Shown piece after piece: positions 36,254 to 49,836 of a stretch of 64,000 nt of DNA (within the stretch, counting starts at the first letter, position 1; the number at the start of each line of letters is the position of its first letter). Both the position numbers and the translations under genes were made by a program. The DNA comes from Erythrophleum ivorense (Eukaryota; Streptophyta; Magnoliopsida; Fabales; Fabaceae). The stretch spans positions 27,998,574-28,062,573 of the forward strand of contig JAIUCV010000007.1 of assembly GCA_026724425.1 (NCBI GenBank). The letters are read 5' to 3'. Under the pieces are notes generated by a model, which did no database searches, was not told the origin of the DNA, and worked only from the letters and a program-made list of their open reading frames with translations.

Positions 36254-38600
36254 ACTTCTCCACTGCCTTCTCATTTAAGAAGTTTTGATTCCTCCATCTC
36301 CATTCTTTCATCTTGAGGTCAACCCATGAGTTCACTCTTTGCTTCTCTGTTGTGTTCTTTTATTAGGCTTTGGAAGCATGAGGTAAGTTCAATTTTCCTG
36401 GGCAAACCTTCTTGCAAATTGATTAGAAGCAACTTAGGGTTAACCTTACTTTCCTCCCTTTAATCTCACTCAAAACCTTGAGCTCTCTATCTTCTTAGTG
36501 CATATATTTTTTGTAAGAATGTATGGGCTATAAGCTAACTGAAAATGTGAGAAATTAGGAATTCACCTTGCTTGGTAATTTAACTTCCTTATTTTCCTTA
36601 GTTTTTTTTTTAGATGCTGGGATAAGGGATACTACTTGTTCTTCACAATTTGGTCTTCTTCCTCATGTTAATTAAATCTCTAATTTGTTAGGTAGCTTCA
36701 AAATTTTCATAATTGATTTACCCTTTGTTGGTAGCTGCTTGAGAACTCTCCCTATGTTATAACTCTTATCTCATGGAAGATGAGGATAACTATTTTGTGG
36801 AGTTATTAGAATTCCCTTCAACTTGGTGAAATTAAAGAAATTACAAGTATAGTTAAATATTTAATTTTATGCTTCAAGAACCATAAAATAATTTTACAAA
36901 CTTATTTATGAAACATGTAAGATAATCTCAACTAAAGAATGGTAGGAAGTTGACCAACAAATTAAAACAAAGCTTGTGCTAGAAACAAGGATCAATAGTA
37001 TAGTGAAATAGTCAAAATAACTAAATAGGCAGTAGGATTATTAAAGTAAATTAAGAGATAAATAAGGACAAAGACAAGAATGGGAAATTAATTGGTAAAG
37101 TTTGAATAAGTTAAATCAAGCAGTGAATTAGGTGGCAATTATAGTAGAAATAAAAGCTAAAATAAGGTAAGTAAATCAACTAAGTGTAATGTAAGAAGGG
37201 AATTTAGGTTTGTGCCTTAATAACTTAACAAATTGTTATAATTGTGTTTTATGACACACTTTGGATATTCCTACAAGAGTGATTTAATAGTAGTTTTGTG
37301 TTGAAAGGTAGAATTTGTATAATGCTATCTGTTAATAGCAATCTTGTTAGCCCTTAGTGTACTAAGATTCCTCCACATTGCTTTGTAATTGAGTACCTAA
37401 AGTGTACTAAACTTGATGCTCTTTGAATTCTCATGGGCTAAGTGCCCTTTTTTGACATGGTTATTCGATCTCATGGGCTATGTGACCATATTAAATATAT
37501 GGTGATTTACTCTCATGGACTGTATGCCCCTATTAGAAAATTGTTTTTGTAGTAATAATTAATCAGTTTCAATTATTGTTTAACAATTCATTTCAAATAT
37601 AAGAATTAATCTTTATAATTTCTCACTCTATTATTTTTAATAAAATTTGTAATCTAAATGAATTACCTACATGTAATTATCCTTATGCACTTATTTAATT
37701 ACCTCTCTTATAATTGATTTTTGAACTTAATAACAAATTTTCCTCGCATGTCTTAAATTTAACTCTTGATGTATCTTAACAATTTCTTGTAAATTTGTGA
37801 ATAAAATCAACTAGGGTATTAAGTTTGAATTTATTTGTAATCACCACTTTCTCTTGTTTGTAGTTTGGTAACATTAATTAATTAATTCCCTAACAATATG
37901 AATTTTCTTTATATTAAATGTTAATTTGTTTATATAAGCTAAGCATTTCTGAAAATTTTATCTAATCTCTTCTTATATAATATTCTTGTAAAATTTATTT
38001 TTGTTTGAAAAATTCTATACCCACCCATTCTTTCAGTTATTGTGCTTTATTTTCTACTCACTGGATATCATGACTCATTCTTTCATTTATTATTGCAGAT
38101 AATATAACTGTGCTTAAAATGTTTCCTTTGGCATAGCTTGAGAGTGAGATTTCTGGTGAGCCAATGATTGAATCATTCAATATTGATAGTTATTTGTCTT
38201 GTGCATAGGTATATCTATTTTGTACTTTAGAGTCAACTCTATAGACTATATGCTAGATATTGTGTTGATAGTTATGTTATGTGTTAAGAAATTGAGAGCA
38301 AAGTTGTCTTATTATATTTGTTTAGTTAACTATTGTAAGTTATTTGGGATGTCCTAGTTACAGAAGATGCTCTATCAGTTTTCTTGCAAGAATAAAATGT
38401 ATGTTTAACTGTTATTTGTATGAAAGAAGTTGAATTTGCAATTGAAGTTTTTTTTTAAGACTATCTCCCATCTACCAAAATGGTAGAAGAACAAGGTTCT
38501 ATATGTTTGATCAAGCTTACGGGATGTGAGATCACCTCATATTTTATGCTAATCACATTTTTTATTTTAGGAATGACAAAAGTAGTGTATAGGGTTAAGA
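36254..38600 (+). repeat. Diverged LTR C-like sequence
   Basis: No gene. Order of marks as in LTR C: leader-like pyrimidine-rich part with a splice-donor-like GAGGTAAGTTC near 36380, a short tandem array (about 37415-37545), TCTACTCACTGGATATC near 38054, a TTGCAGATAAT string near 38093, and TTGGGATGTCCTAGTTACAG near 38344. Ends are not defined. It may be the right-hand continuation of 27472-28711. Confidence 0.5.
37415..37545 (+). repeat. ~40-bp tandem array, three units
   Basis: Three units contain CTCATGGGCTAAGTGCCC, CTCATGGGCTATGTGACC and CTCATGGACTGTATGCCC, with AT-rich spacers. Confidence 0.75.
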
Positions 38601-39769
38601 AATATGCAAAGAACAAAGAAACAAATAAGATAGTGGAAGAAGAACTAAAATCCAAAGTGAAGAAAAACCATTATTTAACTAAACCCAAGTTGCAACATAG
38701 AAAGAAAGGTTAAGGGAAGGAAGTTGCAAGAATCATAATAGAACTCAAAATTTTGGGGTGAACTGCCAACTACCATAGAAGCTTTGAAGCTTCATCAAAA
38801 GTCAAAGTTGAACAACAAAAACAAGAAATGAAAAAGAATGCTCTCAAGTCTCTCTCTCTCTTATTCTCTCTCAAATCCACGATGCCTAAAACAGATGAAT
38901 ACAAAGCAAGATAATAAAGACCAAAATGGAAAAGCTACAGTCATTAGTTGGGAGAAAGGCATGTTTCCAAGTGGAAGGAAAAAGCTTAAGGGATCAACAA
39001 ATAAATAAGAGAAAATGCAAGGCTTAAGAGCAAATCTTGAAAATCGAAATTTGGACCTTAGCACCTTTAGCATGTTAAAAAAAGGAGTAAATGAGGGGGA
39101 AGAAAGCCAAAATGACTTCCCTTAAGTTTGAACAGAAGTTCCCTAACCTAACTTGCCTAAGGTGTTAGCTAAATGAGATATGGCATAACTTATATCTAAC
39201 TCTCCCTTCAAAAATTGTTTACTTAAACTTCACTTATTTTGCTTTAATTAAGTGTTTGTCATTTTAAGCTTTAATTAGTTAAATGTCTAAGTTTAATAGG
39301 CATTACAATTTAATTTCTAATTTAAATTATTTTACAATTATTTCAAATCCCTAATTTATTGGGTTGTTATACTATTAAGCCTGAAAAAGGGTTCGCTATC
39401 AAAAGGACTATGGTACATTTTTGTAAGGACTTCACAATATACATGGCAAAGTCTGTATACACTAGTGAAGCCAACATTACAAGTTGATGAATTAAATGTT
39501 GTGCTACATTTATTGTAAAAACTTCGACCAAGAAGTATTTATTCATAACATTAGTACTAATAAGCTTGAGATGATTAATTAAATACCCTTAGATACTACA
39601 TTGTTACTAAAATTATAATATGCAAGAAAAATGCCCTTAACTAAACAATTAAGTCCAAAAAAACTAATAAAAAAGGTCATTCTTCCAATTGTTTTAGAAT
39701 TTTCCTAATCAAGTATAAACCAAAATTTTTGCCACACTCTATCATTTTATAATAATGATTGTTACACCT
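38601..39769. other. AT-rich sequence, no gene recognised
   Basis: Short frames on both strands (38480-38713 plus; 38861-39073 minus) have biased composition and no domain that I recognise. Nothing else was seen. Confidence 0.35.
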
Positions 39770-40516
39770 ATAATGTGACTATATGGTGCTGAAAAATTTA
39801 AAAAAATTTGATTTTCAAAAAAGAAAACCAATTGAAACTAAGTCGCCACCAAAATTTTAATTTGAAAAAAAACACAACTTTGAAAAAAAAAATCCTTTTG
39901 AAGAAAAATGATTTGTAAACTAGAAATGGATTTGAGAATTGGTTATGAGTGAGGAAAGTATTAGATATCTTACAACACCTATTATCAAAAATAGTTACCC
40001 TAAGTTAATTGTATAAAATTATCATAACTTTAATCTTATTTTAATTTCCTCAACAATCACATGCAAACATAAAGAAAAAAAATAAAGAAGAAAAATGTTT
40101 ATTTATAAGGATAGATTTCACTAAAAAGAGAGCCTAAACCCTACATATCCTAAAGAAAGCATCAAAGTTCACATAATTCGATTGGGTAGAAAGCTATGTT
40201 TGGTGGTTTATGATTTTTTTTTATTTTTGTGAAGAAAGGAGAAAGTAAACATTACTTTTGTGTTTTGCAAATAAGACAATTTTCAAATTGGCCTATGTAT
40301 TTTAATTTGCAAAAATTTGAGTTAATTTCATTTTTTTACTCCTCATTTTTCATTTTTATTTTTGAATTTTTGTAAATGACACTTTTTGGTCTAAGTAAAA
40401 TATTTTTTATTATTTTTTTATGAAGCACATTTTTAATTTCAAATTTTGTCAAAAGAAAATTTAAAAAAACTTCCTAAATTTATGAAAAAGAAATTTTATT
40501 AAATTTATTATCATTC

Positions 40517-40552
<36 letters not shown>

Positions 40553-41330
40553 TATTATTATTATTTATATGACACTCTTAAAAAATTTGTTTACTTAAAA
40601 CTTAAAAACAATAAGCTTTGATTATTTAAATTGACTTTGAACTTCAACACATCACTCTTGTTTTTGGTTCCTTTTTATTATTATTATTATTATTATTACT
40701 ATTATTTTGGTTTTATTTTTGGTTTTGTTTTTCTTGTTTTTTGATTTTTAAAGAGAAAAGTTTTAAGAAAAAAAAGTTAAACAAACTAATTTTTATATTT
40801 TTACTTTTTGAAACACTATTATTTTTGGAATTTTAGAAAATATTTAATGAAAGGAAATTTATTTAATTTTTCTAGAAAAATTTACTTTTGAACTTTTAAA
40901 TATTTTTAATTTGTTTAATTTTGAATTTTTTAAAAAATTATTTTTATATTTTATTTTTTGAATCACCAATTTTTAAATTTAGAAGATGTTTAGAGAAAAG
41001 AAAAAAAGATTTATTTAATCTTTGTTTTGAAAGATCATTTTTAAAAAAACTCTTAAGAAAAGATCATTTTGATTGATTTTTCCTCTTTTGTTTTTTTAAC
41101 ATTGAAACTCTCAAATTTCTTTTAAAGGAAATTCATTTAGTTTTCTAAAAAAAATTTAAATATTTTTTCTTGAATTTTAAAAACAAAATTAATTTGATAG
41201 AGGTTACTAGAATTCAAAATTTATTTAAAAAAATAATTTTATTGCATTTGTCACACACAATTTGGCTCTTGTATATTTAAGAGGACAAAGAGCCTCATAT
41301 GATTGCTCTAAATATAATAGAAAGAAAAAA
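39770..41330. repeat. Extremely AT-rich stretch, possible LTR start near 39775
   Basis: TGTGACTATATGGTGCTG at 39775, followed by a CTAAGTCGCCACCAAAATTT string, is a combination I associate with some plant LTRs; the rest is A- and T-runs and ATT microsatellites. No coding frame. Element ends were not resolved. Confidence 0.35.
40516..40567. repeat. (ATT)n microsatellite
   Basis: About 50 bp of ATT repeats with one interruption. A second, shorter run lies at about 40674-40707. Confidence 0.9.
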
Positions 41331-42599
41331 AAATAAAAGAATAAAAGATTCACAAACATACAATAATCTCTCATGGTGCGTGTCTTGTGTCCAACCAATT
41401 AAACTATTCAAAGTACATTTACATTTCAAATTCAGTGCACCAATTAAAGAAGAAAACAAAACAATGTGATGTCCCTTCCAACCATCTCTTGGTACAGCGT
41501 CCCTTCAATTTGCTTTCATCAAAGTCATGCGCCCCCCAGATGACGGGCCTCATACACACCAGAAGCAAAAAATCACAGTAGCTTACTTTTCATGAACCAA
41601 AAACATCCAAGGCGTCAATACGAAAGCATAAACAATATAGATCAGATTACATTCAGAAATTTCCTTTAGGCCAAATTTTCAAGGATTTAGCTACAAACAG
41701 TTCAAATCCATTCCAAGGAAAACTAAAAATGAATAAATAATTAAAAAGCAATCCAAATTCCTGATTAGACAATACGGTCAATCTCCCATATTCATTTATC
41801 AAGATAAACTAAAATAAGAGATAAGGATCCCTAAGAAAATCACGTTTCCAGTAACGATATAAGTGGAACAAGATTTTTTTATACTCAAATTCAAGCATCA
41901 CCCTGATTCATTCCAACTCATCCAATATGCATACCGAACAGAAAAATTCTACGCCAATATGAAGCTCAACAACAATTCATAAAATCAATCATCCATACCT
42001 TCAATGGAGCAGCGCGTTCCCGATGACCATATGAGGATCTATCAACATATAACATTCCAAGCCAGAGAAAAATAAATAATTCAAACGCTCTTAGCCCTGA
42101 TTGGAAAACATCTCATATTCATATTGCACACGCCCCAGTATTCCAGAAATCCTTGACCCAAAATTCCTAATCATCCAAATTGGACTACCTCTATGATTCT
42201 CCGCCAAAAACAGAGACTAAGAACGGGGGAGATGGAAACGAAAAGAGGAAGGAACATGGAAGAAATGTACATCTCGGCTTATTTTCAATTCACGTCGTCA
42301 GCCTGAAAACGCTAAGCTTCCTCTTGTTTTGCCTGAAAACCCGCGAGCTTCTTCGTCGAATAACTGCCCAGCTTCTTCTCCGAAAACCGTAAGCTTCTTG
42401 CCTAAAAGGCCTGAGCTTCGTCTCCTCTGGCCGAAGAAATCCCGCCGGACAACTAATAATTTATAATCTTTCCTTTCCCTTTTTTTGGGTAGATTTTCAT
42501 TATTTTTAGTTAGGATTTAAAAATTAAATATTATTCAGACTAAATTAAAATTAACTAATACTTTTTTTTTTTATTTCATTAATTTAATTTAATTTAGTT
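41331..42599. other. Relatively GC-richer non-coding stretch, leader-like
   Basis: Base composition shifts upward, most at 42200-42450, where CCTGAAAAC and AGCTTC words recur several times. On either strand this could be the leader of an LTR or of an untranslated exon. The 42180-42392 frame has no recognisable protein features. Confidence 0.3.
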
Positions 42600-45282
42600 A
42601 TTGTTTTTAGAAAATATTCGGACAAAACATAATGCTTACAATTATAAAAATAATTTCACTCAAAATATTCATTTTTCCAAAATTTTAAAAAGTAAAAAAA
42701 GGCATTATTTTCAAATTTTCTAAAATTAAAGTTATCATATAATTAATCTTCTGCGAAAATGAAAAGGTCCAACCTTAAATCTAAAATTCTATGGTGTTAA
42801 AATGTGAAAGTGAGGGTAATTTCTAATTTTTAAAGTGTATTAAGCAATGTTTGCAAATAATTTAAAATTAAAAGATTATATTTGTATTTTTCTCATACCA
42901 AAAGCCAAAAGACAAATACATTTTTAAGATCATTTTGAATAGCTGATTGTGCTAACAAGTGTTTCGGGTGAAAATAAACCTAAAGTATTTATTGATTACC
43001 CATGCCAATTATTTTCAAAATTGTTGGATCTAAGACATATTCTTTTTATGTTGAACAATTTAGTAATTTTGTGAAATTTTAAAAAACATGTTGTCTGGGC
43101 TAACAAGTACTTAGATCTGCTGCATCGTCTATCATACATTCTAGACAATGCCTAACATACGAAAAAAAAAGAAAGAGAAAAGGCAAAAGAGTGAAATGAG
43201 TTGAAATATGCTACATCCTTTATTATCCACACCATATTGCAAGTATAATAGCATTTAAAAAAAATTGCATGAAAGAAGAAAGGGGCTAAAGAGATGTCAC
43301 AAAGCTTAAGATATATCTCTATATCTCAAAGTTTTTGAACTATACCATATTGGCAACTCCTTGTCCTCTTGCAAGTGGCTATGTCAAATGGCCAGCTCTT
43401 TGTCCACCGAATCATACCATGTCAATCCATTAGGAGCAATTATGCCTCGATGAACTCCTTGCCCTTTCATGGGTGATTACACCTATCAAGTAGCTTCTTC
43501 CTCACCCAACCATATCATCTCATCCATTGGAGATGCCTTGTTGGCAACTCCTTGTCCTTTCTTGCTTGGTTACACCTACTAGGCAACTCATTCTCCACCT
43601 GATACCATATTATCTTATTCATTTCTCTAGGTTTACCTGGGCTGTTAACCATGTTAACTCTTATGAGGTTCAAAGACTAATTCCTAATCGATAGTTTTAA
43701 GCATAATAAATGATTAAAATAGACAAATGATGAAAAAAAAATTAAATAAAATAAATTGAAGAGAATAAAACGAGGAGGAAAAATTGAAGAAGGTTACTTA
43801 AAGAGGACAAGTTTAAGAAAATAAATAAAGTTAAAAATCCAACAACTACTTTTTACATGGTAGAACATCATACCAATCCAAATAACATAAAATTACTATC
43901 AGGAACATTGGCTTAACCATACCCATCTTCTGTGTAAGAATAAGATTCGATTGTTTTCATGGATCCTATTCATGATGTGGTCCATATACAAGCCACCATT
44001 TCTCAAGAGTTAACAACATACTAGTCTTTAAAATGCCACATAACCAAAATTTAAGACAAGGACCTTGTTTCCCCATGGACAGCTTAGAGTAAGAATTCAT
44101 GTGAGAATTTATTTAAACAATAGTTTAGAACCAATACATAGTATTATTCTTATCAAGTGCAATCCTTACATGGTAAAACAACTTATTCAAGCAAATGGAA
44201 AGTACTAGTTAGTGTATATAATAATTAGTAACATGATGGAAACACTATTGAAGCCAATGTAAAAGTACCATTTCATTTATTATACACTCATCGACAATGA
44301 TGGTCTCTTCTTCTACTAGCTCAAAGTGCAAAAACTTGATTGAAGAGGTATTTTTAGGGTTACCTATAATGACAATCAATATGTAATCAACATTTTAACA
44401 ACTCAATTGACCTTTAATATTATCAATTTATCTAAACACATTTTTTAATATCAAGAACCCTAATTTTAGCTCAAATTCACTACACTTACCTCAACCCCCA
44501 TATTGTCAACCTATCATGTTAGTGTTCAAATCAAACATTAAGCTTATAAATCACCTTAAGAAGATGAAAATTACAATAAGAAAGTGTAAGAATCACACCT
44601 TGAGAGCTTAAACCAAGAATCCCCTTATGGATTCACTTTTTGGCAACCTATGTATGGCACTTTGGTGACAACTAAAAGTGAGAAGAAAATAATAGGTTGA
44701 AGTGTAGCCTAAAATAAGAGTTTAAACTTGCCTATCCATGTAATGCAATTTGAAAAACGAAGAAGAAGTTGTGTTCTTAACAATAGTGGAGGGAGGAAGA
44801 GCTGCATTGAATAGCAATTGGACTAAGTTAGGTCACAATGGGAAGAAGGGAGGTGATTTGCAGAAGTGATGCAAAGGAGTAAGGAATTAAGGAGGAAGAA
44901 AGAAGTGAATATTGGGGAAGAAGATAAAGAGGGGAAAAATGAAATGAGGGATAGATACATGATGTTTTGATATTAGTTTCAAAGTGTAACATAAGAACAA
45001 CCCTTCTAATGAGCGAAAAGTGGAAGAAAAACCCCCTTAAAGGTTATACTATCTAAGGACATCTTACTTTAAGGTTTTAAAAAATAAAGAGTCTTGCTAA
45101 GCACTTGCAAACATAAAAGTGGCCCCTTAAGATAAGTTTTGAAATTAATAATTTTTATAGAGTGTAGTCAGTTAATATTTTTTCCCTAATATTTTCTTTT
45201 GTTTTATTGAGCATTATTTTTTTATTTTTATATGAAGTTCTCAATTATTAGGGACTTGGAGTTAAAAATTTAGATTGTTACA
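42600..45282 (-). repeat. Diverged LTR C in inverted orientation
   Basis: On the minus strand it begins TGTAACAATC at 45282. It has a leader-like part around 45000-44700, then a tandem array at 43640-43340 whose units contain the reverse complement of the LTR C words (AAGGAGTTGCC, TAGGTGTAACC), then a tail similar to the LTR C tail (GAGTGAAATGAGTTG near 43191). The far end is not defined and no target-site duplication was seen. Confidence 0.55.
43340..43640 (-). repeat. ~96-bp tandem array, three units, in inverted LTR C
   Basis: Three units repeat the order CAACTCCTTGTCC, GGTTACACCTA, CATATTATCT and CCATTGG. The reverse complement matches the 102-bp units in the LTR C element at 59518-59688. 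Confidence 0.75.
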
Positions 45283-48218
45283 TGTAATGTCTCCTTCTAG
45301 TCCATAAGCACCATTTAGTAAATTATGCTACACAAACTTGTCTTTTCCCAATCTATAAAGTTTTATAGTGTGTTACATTATTAGTCATTTTTTTATGTAA
45401 TATCTCCTCCTTGTTCATGACCATACTTAAAAATTGAATTGACCAATTCATGTAAGTTTCTCAATTGAAGTCTAAGCTTTGTGTGTTCTCCCTATTCATA
45501 ACTCAACCCTAACATTCACTTAATTCCAAGGAATGTTAATCATAGGCATTAGGAACAAAACACATATTCACATAATAATTGAACAAAATGAATTGTTATG
45601 GAACTAATAATATTAATTACAAGAGAATCAAGTGTTAAAAACAACAAATAACAAAACAAAACATTCTCATTAACATTAAATACTAGAAATGAAAAAATAT
45701 GTACACTAAGTAATTCTCTTTCTAAATGATTAATCAAACACCTAGTAGGAATTTAACAGCCCATAGCACTTAATATAGCTAGAAATAACAACAATCAATA
45801 GAAGTTACTACAATCAAAATCTAGAATCCTTATCATTGAATAGCTTGATTGTAGAGAAAAACCAAGTAATTCTCTTCATAAACAAATCATATTTTCTTTG
45901 TAAACAAATCATCAAACACCTAAAGTGCATTCTACAATTAAAGGCATTAAACATGACTAGGTACAACCACACTTATACAAAAAATATGAAATTAAGATAA
46001 GAAACAATAAAAATCAAACAAAATGATGAGAAGGAAAAGGATGAAAAGGAATCTTTTTTAAGTAAATGCTAGAGAGATTTATCATGAGAAGCACCCTTTT
46101 TTTAGAAGATTAAGCTTGATCAAGACCTCCCTTCATCTCCTCCAAGTTCGTGTGAGCTCCTTCCATTTTAGTCTTTCATAAAGACTTCAAATGGGATGAT
46201 TCACTATTTAAGATAAAGGTTTTAGAGTGTCTAAGAGATGGGATAAGATAAAAGGGAGTGAAAGCAATTCAATGAGGATATTAGGGCAATGTGATATCAT
46301 TTTGGGATAAAAATGAGTGCGGTTATGAGTTAGGTCAAGTGGGAGTCATGGAGCTCTGACATTGCTTGGGTCTTTGGTTTATTAGTGAGATCCTTGCCCA
46401 CTTCTCTTTCAAAGAAAATTAGGTCATGGGTTAGATGATGCCTTTCGGCTTAGATTAGGTATTTAGTTTCAACTTTTGGGATTTTACAATATTCTAAACC
46501 ACTACATAGTAAATAGATTATAATTCTCAATCCAAATTTGATTGACAAATGGTTTGAAGCATTAGAAAGTAGATATCCAAAGCTTTAATTTGATATGTAA
46601 TTTACAAATTTTTGACAATTATATCTCTTTAAATGTTTCGAATGTTACCCTTCAGATTCATTAATTAATCTCAAAGATACAGTCTTTTTATTTGGACTCT
46701 TTTACAAATTTTTGTCAATTGTAACTCTTTAATTGCCCTGTCATTTTGGAGTTTAGGTCATTATTCTTCTGATACCCCTAAATAACATCCCCACTTTTAG
46801 TATTATAGTATTTGGCCAATGTCTCACTGTGTGAGCTTCGGTGACCAACTAGCAACCTCAGCATTCTTGTGGTATGCTAATGCCACTGCTATCTTCTCCT
46901 TCGTCATTGCTTCTTCATCTGTGTCTTATGTTGATTCTGTTGAAGGTTGTTCTTCAATTCTTCATATTCGACAGAGATTATGAATTTGGTTTCTATTTTA
47001 ATGACACTAAATATTATTTTTGTGTCTTGCTCTTAAAATTTTGCCATGTTTTTTATGTTGAAATAGGTTGTGCTAAGCTAAAATTTATCCTGATTGGAGC
47101 ACCATTGGAAATTTGGAATCAAGCAGAAAATTTTATGGTTTCTGTAGTACTTAGGGGTTATGTGGGCAGTGGTAGCAGAGGAAGAGTTTATGAGATGAAA
47201 ATATAAATTGACGCTCTTTGGTAGGTTCCTTTAAGCCCCAGTAAACCCTGTAATCATTCTATTTTTCAATATATATACCTTTTAGATGCTATGCTTTTAT
47301 GTTATCCTTTTCAATATATATATACACATTGTTTTCTAAAGTGAAGTGGATATGTTATCCTTTTATGCCTAGAAGGTTTTTAGCAAATTGTAAATAATAT
47401 ATTTTGATACAAGAACAGTGTGTGAATATAAAAAAACAAGTTTAATTAGCCGATTAAAATGGAGCTACAAAATCTTTTTGGTAGTATAGTTTGCAACCAT
47501 AACACCTAAGTTTTTAGCTCACATCTTGTACTTGCCTTTCCGTTTAGCAGAAAAGGAATTTGAAATTTCAAATAATCTGTTGGATTTTTGAGCTACAAAA
47601 TAAATCTTACAATTAGATATGATTATATTGTACTATTCTTGCTTTGAGTGCAAAGCAAAGTCAATTTTGTAAAAGAATCTTGTGTGCTTGTAGGAGGATA
47701 TTATAACTTCCAATATGTTGATCATAGCCAGATAGCCTGTTCACTTTTGAGTTTTTAAAATGTTTATCTATGCATGCTTTTATTGTAATTTTTACAAGGA
47801 AAATTTTGTGAAATTTACTACTATATTTTTTTTATTAATAAACTATTTTGTTTAAACATAAATGCGTAAAACTCTATTTAAATATTTTGTTTATAGTTAA
47901 TAGTTGACAAAAATTGCGTAAACAACTGTTTGCACCTCCAGACATCATTGCCAGTAGCATCCTCCAACTTGGTAGAATTAAAAGAAGGGCATTTTGGTCA
48001 TTTACGTGTTTTCTCCAATTACCCCAATCTCACTTAACTCTTATAGAATTGCCCGACTTCATACCATGAAAATCACACAGCTTTTACATAAAGAGTTAAA
48101 GAAAGGAGAAAATACATAAAAGAAAAAAAGAATATTAGAGGAGAAACAACTTGTTTCTTGCATAGGAGGTATCATGTAGACATTTAATGCCACTAATTCA
48201 AGTCGAGTTAGCATTTGA

Positions 48219-48241
48219 TATATATATATATATATATATAA
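48219..48241. repeat. (AT)n microsatellite
   Basis: Uninterrupted AT dinucleotide run of about 23 bp. Confidence 0.9.
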
Positions 48242-49173
48242 AGGTGTATGAAAATTAGAGGGCTAAAATGAAACAAAAAATTTCAAAGATGAAAGTAGAA
48301 AACTAAATTAAGTTGAAAGGGGGAAAAAAAAATTTAAACGATGTTCAAGAATATATATGACTTTCCATAAATAATGATCTAATTTGTTAACAAGTGTCAC
48401 AAATCTAAAAATAAACTAAATTTATTTGAAATATTCTTGGTTAAGCTCATTCAATAAATAATCATCCAAATACTAAATATAGGCTGAGAACGATGTAGAG
48501 AAACAGGGGAAGCCTTTACCCAGATTTTTCCCTCAGAGCATACCACATTTCTCCTAAAAATTAAACTAAAGGATTTTTACAATGACTCTACCTCTGCAGA
48601 AAATTAAGGAAAACCAAATATATTAGGATGAATTTACCTTTCCTCAATTGATCCCAAAGTGCTTAAAGAATGGCGGTGGCCCGCACAATTGTTCAGTTCA
48701 ATTGCAGTGAAACGGATTGATTAGGCTTTAATTGGGCCAGGATGTTTTTGAGTTTTGAATTTATTTATTGTTATTTGCTATTTATTCATTTATTATTTTA
48801 TTTTATTTGTTGACAAAGTATGTCCTATTTCCCCAATATATCATTCCTATTTTTTATTTTGAATTTGAGAAAATAACCTGGAGAAAATGTGGGGGTGATA
48901 GAATTATTTATAGAAAAAACTTGATTAAAGTCTTTCAATTATTACATTCATTTTGTCATAAACACTACACTTCCAAATGTTATTTGTAATTTGGTGTAGG
49001 TTATTTATAAAATTAAAGTTTTTAAGGCCTACTTTAACATAAATAAATTTGATTATAAATATTGATGTCTAACAGTAGTATGTTTACATTAATTTTAATT
49101 GCTTATATATATTTTTATGCAATGTTGTCAAGATGACGCTTATAAAAATTGGTCTCACGGGTACAATTCAAGT

Positions 49174-49205
49174 TGTGAGATCATAGCAAATCCTATGATC
49201 TCACA
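49174..49205. other. Perfect 13-bp stem-loop
   Basis: TGTGAGATCATAG at 49174-49186 and its exact reverse complement CTATGATCTCACA at 49193-49205, separated by CAAATC. It lies about 630 bp beyond the stop codon of the receptor kinase. Function unknown. Confidence 0.85.
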
Positions 49206-49836
49206 TTTTTTGCAGCCACGGAAACTTCAGCTTTCCTTTTTATTTCAAAGCTATAATGTCTAGTTGGCACACTAGTGGGTAGTAGCTTTTGGTTTTCAAA
49301 TAAGCTATTTTAGGATGATATTGTTGAAGTTGATTTTGGAATATGTGTATGGTAATTGAATTATTATATCAAATTTTTTATTTTATGAATTGTCACTTCA
49401 ACTTATGACTTATATAATTAACGTATGAATATGGTCACTTTATAGATTTAAGGATTATGTCATGAAAAGAATATGATGAGTATTACAACTTATGATTTGT
49501 GTAGTTTATATATGATGAGATTTTAATAGTATTATTATCATTCATGAATTTTTTGTAACTATACACTTTCAAATTTTTGTTATCATAAGTGGTAGAGGCT
49601 TAAGATCCTCCATTTGATCCTTTTAGCCCCTTTTGATGTTTTTATATAAGATCTAGATTTTGATAATTTGCTTCTATGTTTATATATCTTACAATTCTAA
49701 TGGGATGTCATATTTTTGTCAAACAAAGATACTTATTAAAAAACTAGGCAAAAAGTATTTAGAGAAAGGGCTTTTGGATGAAAAAATAATCCACTAATAG
49801 AAACAAAACTTATGGCCAAATTCTCCTAACTTTTTA

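Larger units (their letters stand above)
45283..49836. other. AT-rich intergenic sequence downstream of the receptor kinase
   Basis: No gene recognised. TGTAATGTCTCCTTC at 45283 and TGTAATATCTCCTCC near 45399 look like two LTR starts about 115 bp apart, but no ends were found. A frame at 46874-47206 (110 codons) begins hydrophobic and has no recognisable motif. An AT microsatellite lies at 48219-48241 and a stem-loop at 49174-49205. The part 49600-49785 is repeated at 63421-63607. Confidence 0.4.

Noticed and set aside
42180..42392. 70-codon open frame in the GC-richer stretch
   Set aside because: Repeated CCTGAAAAC/AGCTTC words and the setting suggest an LTR or untranslated leader.
43294..45282. 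Complete inverted LTR C ending at TGTCACA near 43295
   Set aside because: The tail similarity continues further left, and the flanking bases do not form a target-site duplication.
46874..47206. 110-codon open frame with a hydrophobic start
   Set aside because: No recognisable domain, no splice-linked neighbour and AT-driven composition; probably chance.
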